Source: Candidatus Firestoneibacteriota bacterium (lineage in GTDB: Bacteria; Oederibacteriota; D2-FULL-39-29). From it: a stretch of DNA of 44,596 nucleotides. Every line of letters begins with the position of its first letter. The first letter of the stretch is position 1. The position numbers and the translations under genes are program-made. Below the pieces are notes generated by a model, which had not been told where the DNA came from, did not search any database, and was given only the letters and a program-made list of their open reading frames with translations. The DNA is taken from contig CAIYPD010000119.1 in assembly GCA_903928075.1 (NCBI GenBank), forward strand, positions 1 to 44,596, given 5' to 3'. Shown here one piece after another: positions 22,948 through 31,331 of the stretch.

Positions 22948-23184
22948 ATGGCTAACATAAAAGCGGATAAAGAACTTGATTGTCTCGGGCTTTATTGCCC
23001 GGTGCCCATAATGAAAACTGCGGAAATGATGAAAAATATGAAGAGCGGTGAAATTCTGGAAATAATTGCCGACGATGAAGGTATAATAAAAGATATGCCG
23101 GCCTGGGCGAAAATGACCGGAAATGAAGTTTTGAGCAGTGAAACCGAAGGCGAGATCCACAAGCTCTATGTTAAGAAAAAATGA
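22948..23184 (+). CDS. tusA: TusA-family sulfurtransferase
   Basis: The 78-residue protein has the complete TusA/SirA/YedF signature DCLGLYCPVP (11-20), with Cys17 as the persulfide-bearing residue followed by Pro-Val-Pro, and the usual IxADDEG segment in the second half. TusA proteins accept sulfur from a desulfurase, rhodanese or DsrE partner and hand it on for tRNA thiolation, cofactor synthesis or sulfur oxidation. Here the neighbour candidates are the DsrE2 protein and the NifS-like protein. Its stop overlaps the next start in ATGA, coupling it to the 2-oxoacid:ferredoxin oxidoreductase. Confidence 0.93.
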   Translation: MANIKADKELDCLGLYCPVPIMKTAEMMKNMKSGEILEIIADDEGIIKDMPAWAKMTGNEVLSSETEGEIHKLYVKKK

Positions 23185-24890
23185 TAAATGATGCGGAAAT
23201 AGGTATAGCCGGTGCCGCCGGCCAGGGAATGCAGACCATAGCCTTTACTCTGGGTAAGACCTTTGCCTGCGCCGGATATTTTTCCTATACATATCACGAT
23301 ATAATGTCTCGTATTCGAGGCGGTTCCAACCTGTCCGTTCTCAGGATAAAAAATACTCCGGTCAGCTCCATCTCCTATCATTTGGACCTTCTTGTAGCGC
23401 TTGACTTTGAAGGGATACTTAAGAATAAAAACATAATTAAAAAACCCGGACTTATAATTTACGATGGAGAAAAAATAAAACTTGAGCGCGGTGAAGCCGG
23501 TCTTTTCTCTGTACCACTTGAACGCCTGGCACTGGAAGCAGGAAAAGATAAAGTTACGGTTAACTCTGTAGCAACCGGCGCGGTAGTAGCCCTTTTAAAC
23601 GGGGAAGTTGCCGCCTGCTGTGAAGTTATCCGGGAATTGTTTGCCGGCAAAAGTGAGGAGGTAATAGCCAATAATATAAATGCCGTAAAATCGGGTTTTG
23701 AGTATGCCAAAAAAAATATGCCCGCCGGCGCGGGTCTTCAAATAAAACCTGCCAACTTAGCGGCTAAATCTCTGTTTATAAACGGTAGTGATGCTCTGGC
23801 TCTTGCGGCTATCGCCTCGGGTTTGAAATTTTATGCAGGCTATCCTATGTCTCCCTCAACTGCGGTAATGGAATATGTAGCAGCTAAAGCCAATAGTTTT
23901 AAGATTATCTATGAGCAGGCTGAGGATGAAATTGCGGCTATTAATATGGTAGTCGGCGCGGCTTATAGCGGAGTTCGGGCTATGACGGCAACAAGCGGAG
24001 GGGGTTTCGCTTTGATGACTGAAGGAATTTCTCTTGCCGGTATGACAGAAACTCCTGTTGTTATAGTCCTTACTCAAAGGCCCGGTCCCGCAACCGGCTT
24101 TCCTACAAGGACTGAACAGGCGGACTTAAATATGGCCCTTTATTCCGGGCATGGCGAATTTGCAAAGGTTATTCTGGCTCCGGGGACAGCGGCGGAATGC
24201 TTCATTATTATAAGCAGGGCGTTTAATCTTGCAGAGAAATACCAGGTGCCGGTTATTGTGCTTACGGACCAGTGCCTGAATGATTCAAGTTATACACTGA
24301 AGTTTTCTGATCTCGAAATTGAACCGGTTAACCGGGGCCAGCTTGGTTTTGTCCCGGCAGGAGAACCTTACACCTATCAAAGATATTCCCTTAAAGAAAC
24401 CGGGGTCTCGCCCCGGCTGGTCCCGGGCTGCGAAAAACAGGTGGTTTGCGAAGATAGCGACGAGCACACCGAGGCCGGGCATATCAGCGAGAGCGCGGAA
24501 CTAAGAAAGCTTATGGTACAAAAACGCCTGGGGAAACTAAAAGCCATAGCCGCAGAAATAAGGCCGCCGGCTTACAGCGGGGCAAACGAGCCCGAAATAC
24601 TTTTGGTCAGCTGGGGTTCGACCTTCGGCGCTGTTAAAGAAGCGGTGGAACTCCTAAACGAAAAAGGTGTAAAGGCGGCAATGCTCCACTTTTCAGAAAT
24701 CTGGCCTCTTCCGGAGCTGGAACTTCCCTGCAACTTGGCGCAAATAAAAAATATTATCGCCGTAGAGGGTAATGCTACCGGCCAGTTTGGCGCATTATTT
24801 TCTGTACACACCGGCGTAACCCCGCATAAGTCGATACTGCGCTTTGACGGCAGACCTATAACCGCGGAATATATAATAACAAAGGTATAA
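23181..24890 (+). CDS. 2-oxoacid:ferredoxin oxidoreductase, fused gamma-alpha subunit
   Basis: The 569-residue protein fuses a gamma domain (about 1-185, starting IGIAGAAGQGMQT and containing YHDIMSRIRGGSN) to an alpha domain (about 205-569, with GYPMSPSTAVMEY and the TATSGGGFALMTEGIS block). With the beta subunit encoded 27 bases downstream it should oxidise a 2-oxoacid with CoA and reduce ferredoxin. The fused gamma-alpha order is typical of the 2-oxoglutarate/branched 2-oxoacid group rather than classical pyruvate enzymes, though the substrate is not settled. No delta ferredoxin subunit is encoded here. Translation is coupled to TusA through an ATGA overlap. Confidence 0.92.
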   Translation: MINDAEIGIAGAAGQGMQTIAFTLGKTFACAGYFSYTYHDIMSRIRGGSNLSVLRIKNTPVSSISYHLDLLVALDFEGILKNKNIIKKPGLIIYDGEKIKLERGEAGLFSVPLERLALEAGKDKVTVNSVATGAVVALLNGEVAACCEVIRELFAGKSEEVIANNINAVKSGFEYAKKNMPAGAGLQIKPANLAAKSLFINGSDALALAAIASGLKFYAGYPMSPSTAVMEYVAAKANSFKIIYEQAEDEIAAINMVVGAAYSGVRAMTATSGGGFALMTEGISLAGMTETPVVIVLTQRPGPATGFPTRTEQADLNMALYSGHGEFAKVILAPGTAAECFIIISRAFNLAEKYQVPVIVLTDQCLNDSSYTLKFSDLEIEPVNRGQLGFVPAGEPYTYQRYSLKETGVSPRLVPGCEKQVVCEDSDEHTEAGHISESAELRKLMVQKRLGKLKAIAAEIRPPAYSGANEPEILLVSWGSTFGAVKEAVELLNEKGVKAAMLHFSEIWPLPELELPCNLAQIKNIIAVEGNATGQFGALFSVHTGVTPHKSILRFDGRPITAEYIITKV

Positions 24891-24917
24891 AAACATTTTT
24901 TTGGAAGAGAGGAGTGT

Positions 24918-25778
24918 ATGGTAACAAAACAAGATTATAACAGCACCGATCCTGTTGCCTGGTGTCCGGGGTGCGGGAATTTTTCGATACTTAATTCGCT
25001 TAAGGACGCTCTTGTCGAACTGGGCTTGGAACCCTGGCAGGTTGTTCTTGTTTCGGGGATAGGTCAGGCGGCAAAACTTCCTCATTATCTGAAATGTAAT
25101 CTTTTTAACGGGCTGCACGGACGGGCTTTGCCTGCGGCGTTTGGTATCAAAGCCGTTAACCATAAGCTAAAAGTGATTGTTCACGGCGGGGACGGGGATG
25201 CTTATGCGGAAGGCGGCAATCATTTTGTCCATGCTATCAGGCGAAATGCGGACCTGACCTATTTTGTTCATGATAATCAGATCTACGGGCTTACCAAAGG
25301 TCAGGCCTCACCCACAACCGACCCCGGAATGAAGACCGGAACCACCCCGTTTGGCAGTTATAATGAACCGGAGCAGCCCATGGCCGTGGCTATCGCTCTT
25401 AATGCTTCGTTTGTTGCCCGGGCTTTTGCCGGAGACCCGGTACAGCTGGTTAAAATAATGAAAAGCGCACTATTACACCGGGGTTTTTCTTTCGTTGATA
25501 TTCTACAACCCTGTATAACATTTAATAAAACAAATACCTATCAGTGGTATAAGGAGCGGGTTTACAAGCTGGAAGAGGATCCCGGTTATGACCCGCGGGA
25601 CCGGTCTGTCGCCTTCACAAGATCACTGGAGTGGGGAGACAAGATTCCGACCGGAATAATTTATGAATGCGACCGGCCTGTCTATGAAGATCATTCCCCG
25701 GTTAGTAAAGATATTTCTCTCTGCCGGGAAAAATTAGTTCTGCCAAAACTTGAAGACTTACTAAAAGCTTATTTCTGA
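24918..25778 (+). CDS. 2-oxoacid:ferredoxin oxidoreductase, beta subunit
   Basis: The 286-residue TPP-binding subunit has WCPGCGNF near residue 16, the first Fe-S cysteines, the Mg-TPP motif GDGDAYAEGGNHFVHAIRRN (about residues 92-111), and DNQIYGLTKGQASPT, all diagnostic of KorB/VorB-type beta subunits. It pairs with the fused gamma-alpha subunit upstream to form the active enzyme and carries the proximal iron-sulfur cluster. GAGAGGAG precedes ATG 24918. This is the last gene of the sulfur/2-oxoacid run; no terminator hairpin is obvious. Confidence 0.93.
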   Translation: MVTKQDYNSTDPVAWCPGCGNFSILNSLKDALVELGLEPWQVVLVSGIGQAAKLPHYLKCNLFNGLHGRALPAAFGIKAVNHKLKVIVHGGDGDAYAEGGNHFVHAIRRNADLTYFVHDNQIYGLTKGQASPTTDPGMKTGTTPFGSYNEPEQPMAVAIALNASFVARAFAGDPVQLVKIMKSALLHRGFSFVDILQPCITFNKTNTYQWYKERVYKLEEDPGYDPRDRSVAFTRSLEWGDKIPTGIIYECDRPVYEDHSPVSKDISLCREKLVLPKLEDLLKAYF

Positions 25779-25844
25779 GATCTGCTGTCTGTTTTTCCCA
25801 TACCGGAAATTAAGTTTTAGACTATATTGTAAAGGATGTTAAAT

Positions 25845-28274
25845 ATGTGCAGGAGAACTTTTTTTTGTTTCACGGCTCTTTTAATGTTTGCCTCTTTTTT
25901 AAATTCACAGACGGTCTGGGAACCGGTCTTTCTCCGGACCGCCGCTATGAAATCCGCGGGTATGCTCGGAGGTGACGGGGGCCAATACCAGACGGGGATG
26001 GAAAGGGGCGGTTCTGATAAAAAGACACTACTTTGCGGGGTGGATGTAGGCCAGGTAAGGAAAAGTTCCGATGAAGGGGCTACCTGGATTTTTCCAAAAA
26101 TGGAAGGCCTCCGGGGCGGAGGCATTTCTTCCGTCCTTATTCATCCTACCGACGCAAATATTATGTATGCTTATGGGCATTATATAAACTATAAACCCTC
26201 TTCTCTTACAGGTGTATATAAATCAACCAACGGCGGGGATACCTGGACTTTGCTCCCTGTTGGAATTGCAACCAGCCTTGCAACACTGAATGTAGCAAGC
26301 AGTCACCATCAGCTGGAGTTTGAACCCGGAAATCCGTCAAAGATATATTTCGGGTCCTACCAGCAGGGTTTTTATATCTCAACCGACTCCGGGGCAACCT
26401 GGACGAAAAAAACCGCTTTCACAAATGAATCGGTCAGGTGGGTCAGGGTAAAAAATTCCATAATACTTGTCGGGACCGATGAAGGAGAGATCTGGAAGTC
26501 TACGAATGACGGAAACAACTGGGCCCTTTCAACAGGCATAGCTTCAGGAAACCAAATAGGAGCACTGGTTTATCTTCCTTCCGATACTACAGGTGCAACC
26601 GTCTTTGCGGTTAGAAGCTCTGACCGGCTGTATAGATCTATAGACGGAGGCAGTACCTTTCCCACGGCAATAACAGGAACAAATAAAGCAGGGGTGTATT
26701 TGTTTGATATTAGTCCAGCTAATTCTAACTATATGTACCTTATGACTACCGACGGTAGATATTCCTATCACAGTAATGACGGTGGCGTTAACTGGTACGG
26801 GCCCTCCACCGTAAATACGGGGCTAACTTTTATCGGTGCCTGGGTAGGAAGTGCCGCAACAGGCATGAGTTTAAGCCCGACTAATCAAAACGAGGGAATT
26901 GTCAGCATCGGAACCAGGATATATAAAACAACTGACGGCGGAGCGACTTACAATCCTACAAATAACGGAAATTCCGGCTATGCTCACGGCTGGGGTTGTG
27001 ATCCGGCGATGGTCTTTGATAAAAACGATAAAAATAGGATGTGGACTTTTAATCTGGATTTTGGCACTGTTTACACGGATAACAACTGGGATACTGCCAC
27101 AGCCTTTGGCGGCGACGATACTTTTTTTGATCCGCTTGATAGCGGGACTTCTTTAGCGACGGAGTGGGGTTCTGATCAGTACGGGGGAGTTGTTCTTCCG
27201 AGTGGAAGGATAATTGCCCTTGGCGGAGGGTATTTTAATAATACCATAAAGGTAACTGACAATATGTCTACCTGGAGGGTGGTACTTAAGACTACACTGG
27301 TACTGTCTGCCGGTGCAGACGGTCCCGGGGCACCTTATCCGGTTAAACTTAATTATGCCGAGACCATTAAGCTTCATCCGCAAAACAGCAATGTTGTTTA
27401 CTGCGCAAACTTAAGGTCTGATGACGGCGGGAATACCTGGAGCCAGATGAAAGACGGAACCTACCGTATTCTGGGAATGCATAATAAAAACGGAGATATT
27501 ATTTACGGAAAAAAAACAAAATCAGATCCGGTTGTTTACAAAAGCTCTGACCGGGGCAACAACTGGACACCGCTTCCGACTTCAGGAGTTACCGTCGGGT
27601 ATGTATGGAACGGACCGGCGGGGTTTGCCGTAGATCCTCTGACAGAAGACAGGTTTTATGCCGTGAATGCTACCAACCGCAACAGTCTTTATAAATATGA
27701 TGCCGGAACCTGGACGCAGCTAACACCCAAAGCCGGACGGCAGGTTAATACGATCGCTATCGACCCGAGCAATCCCAGAATATTATATGTCGGCCTTGAT
27801 GGGAAAGGGGAATCAAGTATTTACAAAAGTTCTGACTTCGGTGCGACCTGGGAGAGTATTCAATATAATCTTCCTATGACCGGCGACGCTTATCTAAGCG
27901 TAAGCCCCGACGGGACTCTTTATTATGGTGGAGCCATGGGAACCTGGAAATTGGGAAGTGCTTCTACGCTGGTGACCGGCGGCAGTGATCCATTAAGCCT
28001 GGTTCGGTGTTATCCTAACCCATATAATCCGCTTAAAGCCGTGGGCGGGACCGCAAAAATAGACCGTCTGCCGGCAAATTGCACCGTTAAAATATTTTCG
28101 ATACAGGGTGAGCTTCTAAATACAATAAAAGAAGAGGATTTTGGAAACAACGGTTATGTGGAGTGGAACGGTAAGGACACTAAAGGTGACATGGCGGCTT
28201 TTGGTGTTTATTTGTATCTGGTTGAAGATTTGCTGGGGCATAAGAGAACCGGGAAACTTGCATTAATAAAATGA
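25845..28274 (+). CDS. Secreted Asp-box (BNR/GH74-like) beta-propeller protein with FlgD-like C-terminal tail
   Basis: The 809-residue protein starts with a signal peptide (MCRRTFFCFTALLMFASFLNSQ). At least nine Asp-box motifs of the form SxDxGxTW are spread over residues 100-700, for example STNGGDTW, STDSGATW, SNDGGVNW, DDGGNTW and SSDFGATW. They indicate one or two beta-propellers as in xyloglucanases of family GH74 and sortilin-like proteins. The last 90 residues, from CYPNPYNPL to GVYLYLVED, form an FlgD/Ig-like module like the sorting tails of secreted proteins. Catalytic residues of GH74 cannot be assigned, so glycan binding or hydrolysis is an inference from the neighbouring enzymes. 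ATG 25845 is chosen because AAAGGA lies eight bases upstream. Confidence 0.85.
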   Translation: MCRRTFFCFTALLMFASFLNSQTVWEPVFLRTAAMKSAGMLGGDGGQYQTGMERGGSDKKTLLCGVDVGQVRKSSDEGATWIFPKMEGLRGGGISSVLIHPTDANIMYAYGHYINYKPSSLTGVYKSTNGGDTWTLLPVGIATSLATLNVASSHHQLEFEPGNPSKIYFGSYQQGFYISTDSGATWTKKTAFTNESVRWVRVKNSIILVGTDEGEIWKSTNDGNNWALSTGIASGNQIGALVYLPSDTTGATVFAVRSSDRLYRSIDGGSTFPTAITGTNKAGVYLFDISPANSNYMYLMTTDGRYSYHSNDGGVNWYGPSTVNTGLTFIGAWVGSAATGMSLSPTNQNEGIVSIGTRIYKTTDGGATYNPTNNGNSGYAHGWGCDPAMVFDKNDKNRMWTFNLDFGTVYTDNNWDTATAFGGDDTFFDPLDSGTSLATEWGSDQYGGVVLPSGRIIALGGGYFNNTIKVTDNMSTWRVVLKTTLVLSAGADGPGAPYPVKLNYAETIKLHPQNSNVVYCANLRSDDGGNTWSQMKDGTYRILGMHNKNGDIIYGKKTKSDPVVYKSSDRGNNWTPLPTSGVTVGYVWNGPAGFAVDPLTEDRFYAVNATNRNSLYKYDAGTWTQLTPKAGRQVNTIAIDPSNPRILYVGLDGKGESSIYKSSDFGATWESIQYNLPMTGDAYLSVSPDGTLYYGGAMGTWKLGSASTLVTGGSDPLSLVRCYPNPYNPLKAVGGTAKIDRLPANCTVKIFSIQGELLNTIKEEDFGNNGYVEWNGKDTKGDMAAFGVYLYLVEDLLGHKRTGKLALIK

Positions 28275-28286
28275 ACAAGTTATAAT
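28258..28286 (+). promoter_or_regulatory. Promoter of the SGNH hydrolase gene
   Basis: TTGCAT (28258-28263), a 17-base spacer and TATAAT (28281-28286) make a good promoter that overlaps the end of the Asp-box gene. It should allow separate expression of the two secreted enzymes downstream. Confidence 0.6.
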
Positions 28287-28327
28287 AAAGAGAAAGCCTT
28301 AAAAATATATTAATTTTTGGAGGAGTA

Positions 28328-29590
28328 ATGAAAAAAAAGCTTGCAGTATATTTCATATTTGCGTTCCTGAGTGTTTTGTTTGCAGAGGAAACAGTGCAGA
28401 AAAAAGTTCACGCGTTGACTCCCGCAAAAATGGCGGTTAAGGCGGAAGCCGGGGAAGCGGTATTTCCTGACGGCTCCAGAGTTAAATTCAGCGGCGCGGA
28501 ACTGGTCTTTGCCGGACCGGAAGTCAAGCAGGAAAGTATAACCGAAAAAACACCGGGAAATTACGATAAGGGTTGGGAAGAATGGGGGCCCTGGGATAAA
28601 AAAAATGCGATAGTTTTAAAACCTAAAGTTGACTCTCTGATGCTCGGGGCGCTGCAAAACGGTGTTTTGCCGGACTCAGTTATGGTCTCAGGCGGCGGGA
28701 AAACATTTAAAAAAGACGAAGATTATAAGTTAAGCGACGATTTTGGCGCGGTGGCTAATTTAGGTGATAAACTCGGTAAAAAAGGCGTTTCTGCGGTAGT
28801 TTGCCCCATGATCCCGGATCCTGATGCGGGCTGCGCAGGGGTTGCCGGTGTTTATATATATACGGTCAATCATCCCATGAAGTTTATCGTAACCGACGAG
28901 GATATCTTTGAGATAAAGCAGGTGAAGCCGGTACTGCCGGTAAATAAAGACGGTGTTAAGAACACGCTGGAAAAATTGAAAGCTAAAAAAGATATTTCAA
29001 TCGCTTTTGTAGGTGACAGCGTCACACTGGGCGCTGAAGCGGGAGAATGGTGGAGCGACAGAAGCAAGACCTATACGGGCTTGATCGTTTCCGGAATTAA
29101 AAAGAAATTTGGCGTAAAAATTACCGAAGTCCCGGGTTACGCGGGCGGGGGCGATACTGCCGGAGGTGTTAAACTTTTCAGCAAGGATATTTTGCCTAAG
29201 AAGCCAGACCTGGTATTTATTGCTTTCGGCTTAAATGATGCCAACGGCGGCAAAAGCAACAACCCGAGAATCACGCCCGGTCAGTACAAAAAGAATATTT
29301 TAACCATGGTAAAAAAAGCAAAAGAAGCGGGTATGGATGTTATTCTTATTTCTCCGCTGCAGGGAACGCCGTTTTTGGGTATCAAATTTGATAAGACCCT
29401 GCCGAAGTATGTTGAGAAATTGAATGAAGTTGCCAAGGAAGAGAATGTTGGTTTTGCCGATGTTAATACGGAATGGCTTAATATGGCAGATAAAGGTATT
29501 CCGCCTTACAGCCAGCTGCATAACTGGATGAATCATCCCGGCACCTTCGGGCATGCGCTATATGCGGATGTAGTTTTGAAATTTTTCTAA
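28328..29590 (+). CDS. Secreted SGNH/GDSL-family esterase with N-terminal accessory domain
   Basis: The 420-residue protein has a signal peptide (MKKKLAVYFIFAFLSVLFA), an accessory region (about 20-215) with no recognised motif, and a C-terminal SGNH hydrolase domain. The blocks are VGDSVTLG with nucleophile Ser231, a Gly-containing block II, FGLNDANGG for the oxyanion Asn, and the C-terminal MNHPGTFGH with His403 or His409 as catalytic base. Such enzymes remove acetyl or other acyl groups from plant or microbial polysaccharides. The WGPWDKKNAIVLKPKV segment in the accessory domain may be a beta-sandwich. GGAGGAG precedes the ATG. Confidence 0.87.
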   Translation: MKKKLAVYFIFAFLSVLFAEETVQKKVHALTPAKMAVKAEAGEAVFPDGSRVKFSGAELVFAGPEVKQESITEKTPGNYDKGWEEWGPWDKKNAIVLKPKVDSLMLGALQNGVLPDSVMVSGGGKTFKKDEDYKLSDDFGAVANLGDKLGKKGVSAVVCPMIPDPDAGCAGVAGVYIYTVNHPMKFIVTDEDIFEIKQVKPVLPVNKDGVKNTLEKLKAKKDISIAFVGDSVTLGAEAGEWWSDRSKTYTGLIVSGIKKKFGVKITEVPGYAGGGDTAGGVKLFSKDILPKKPDLVFIAFGLNDANGGKSNNPRITPGQYKKNILTMVKKAKEAGMDVILISPLQGTPFLGIKFDKTLPKYVEKLNEVAKEENVGFADVNTEWLNMADKGIPPYSQLHNWMNHPGTFGHALYADVVLKFF

Positions 29591-29605
29591 TAAAAAGGGG
29601 CAGGC

Positions 29606-31042
29606 ATGAAAAAAGTGCTTCTTGGTATGTTTTTTATTTTCGGATCAGCTTTGCTCTTTGCCGCAGGTGACCCCGGTAACTGGCGTGAGCTGGTAAAAGA
29701 AAAAAAAGTTATTCAGCCGGAAACCGAGTCAGGCGAATGGAAATTTACTCCGCAGCCTTTCCCGACAGTTGAGAGCATTGCGGCGCAAACACCCGATGAG
29801 ATTCCTTTATACGGTGTTTATCACTGGGGCGGGGAATACATCCGGTTTAGAAAGGAGATAAAAGCAGTAGGCTGGAAGACCTACCGTATGGGCGGTTTTG
29901 AGGACGAAAAAGCGCTCGTTATGGCTATGGAAGACGGAATAGAAATTATGATGACCCTGCAGATCGGAAAAACGCTGAATGATTTAAGGACTTCCGGTAA
30001 GCGGAATGCTTATAAAAATGACAGGGATTTCATTGAAAAATACCTGCAGGGACTCGATGAATTCTGCGGAAAATACGGACCTAATGGGAGCATATTTAAC
30101 AAGAGGCCGGAACTGGCAAAGAATCCGGTGCGGTATATTGAGATTTGGAATGAACCGAATTTTCAGTACATGATAGCCGATAAAACTGATGTAAAAAAAG
30201 TGCAAAAAGAACGCGACCTGCTGTATGCTGAACTACTCAAAGCCGCCTATGTTTTTGTGAAAAGTAAATATCCTAAGATGATGGTCGTAGGCTTTGGCGC
30301 CGGGGGAGCTTCCGCGGATGACAAACGCTTCATTGGCAATGTTCATGCTATTAATCCCTTAATCGGCAATTATTATGATATTCTTTCCACCCACCCCTAT
30401 ACAGTTACCCCGCCTATGGCCGGCCGGGTAAAGAAGTGGGGCGCCTATTCCGTCGCCGGTGGCTGGAAAGGCATTCAAGATATTTTAGCAAAATATGGCT
30501 ACGGCAATAAGCCTATATGGTATACCGAAGTTGGCTGGCCGATTTTAACTAAAGACGGCGGAAATTTTAAAGACAAACCGGAATTCCTGCCGGCTATGAC
30601 GGCTGCGGGCTGTGTAACAAAAATGTATATTTTATCGGCCCGCCTCGGAGTAAAAAGAGTACATATTATGTCGGTTTCCGACGCAGACAATTATAACTCC
30701 GGCTTTTTTAACCGGAAGGACGGCGAGTGGCGTCCATCAGCCTATGCGACGCAGCAGTTAATAAAACTTTTACCCAGGCCCCGTATTCTATCGGCGCTCT
30801 CGGAGGAGACCGGGGGCTTGTATGCGTATCAGTTCAAGAGTGACTGGACAAAGAAGGACTCAAAAGAAGTTGTAATTGCTTGGCAGGAACAAAAAAGCGG
30901 GGACCTGAATGTCTGCCTCCCTTCCGGACGGAAAATCTCGCAACTTTTGAATATGTTTGGCGGAGAAGAGAAGTTTGCTCTCCAGGATAACAAAGTTAAA
31001 TTTGCAGGCGGACCTTTGCCTTCTTATTTGGTGCTGGAATGA
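29606..31042 (+). CDS. Secreted clan GH-A glycoside hydrolase
   Basis: The 478-residue protein has a signal peptide (MKKVLLGMFFIFGSALLFAAG) and a TIM-barrel domain (about 60-390). The acid/base is Glu183 in IEIWNEPNF and the nucleophile is Glu308 in WYTEVGWP, the retaining pair of clan GH-A on strands 4 and 7. The layout resembles families GH39, GH5 and GH51-like enzymes without matching one clearly. A beta-rich region follows the barrel (about 395-478). It probably cuts a plant or microbial glycan outside the cell, together with the esterase encoded 15 bases upstream. Confidence 0.85.
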   Translation: MKKVLLGMFFIFGSALLFAAGDPGNWRELVKEKKVIQPETESGEWKFTPQPFPTVESIAAQTPDEIPLYGVYHWGGEYIRFRKEIKAVGWKTYRMGGFEDEKALVMAMEDGIEIMMTLQIGKTLNDLRTSGKRNAYKNDRDFIEKYLQGLDEFCGKYGPNGSIFNKRPELAKNPVRYIEIWNEPNFQYMIADKTDVKKVQKERDLLYAELLKAAYVFVKSKYPKMMVVGFGAGGASADDKRFIGNVHAINPLIGNYYDILSTHPYTVTPPMAGRVKKWGAYSVAGGWKGIQDILAKYGYGNKPIWYTEVGWPILTKDGGNFKDKPEFLPAMTAAGCVTKMYILSARLGVKRVHIMSVSDADNYNSGFFNRKDGEWRPSAYATQQLIKLLPRPRILSALSEETGGLYAYQFKSDWTKKDSKEVVIAWQEQKSGDLNVCLPSGRKISQLLNMFGGEEKFALQDNKVKFAGGPLPSYLVLE

Positions 31043-31046
31043 GGCG

Positions 31047-31282
31047 ATGAAAAAGATAACTTTATTAAGCACCGGAAAATAGGATCGGGGTGGGCTTTGT
31101 TTTTTCCTACCAGGTCTCCGGTTCTGTGGCTTTTGCCGTAGCGGTGATCCATGTTTTAGTCTGTCAGCGGCACCAGTCTTTCCGGACTTTCAGGGGCTAT
31201 CTGTGATCCGGATGGTAAGCAGGATGCGGAACTAATAGCGGCGACCCGGGAGTTAGTGTGGAAAGTAGTGAAAGAATATTAA
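31047..31282 (+). pseudogene. Remnant of a small gene with internal deletion and frameshift
   Basis: ATG at 31047 begins MKKITLLSTGK and stops at once (TAG). A second open stretch in another frame (about 31069-31206) encodes RIGVGFVFSYQVSGSVAFAV. A third frame (about 31160-31282) ends in SGAICDPDGKQDAELIAATR, then ELVWKVVKEY and TAA. The start-like and end-like segments in different frames look like a decayed gene. The opening resembles flavodoxin-fold reductases, but this is only a guess. The remnant lies between the glycosidase and MFS genes. Confidence 0.4.
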
Positions 31283-31331
31283 CGGATTGATAATCTGAAA
31301 TAGAAGTTATTTTAAATGTTAAAAGGGAGAA

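Noticed and set aside
25845-28274. Sialidase
   Set aside because: Asp boxes occur in sialidases, but the arginine triad and other catalytic residues are not recognisable, and the number and spread of boxes fit a GH74/sortilin-like propeller better.
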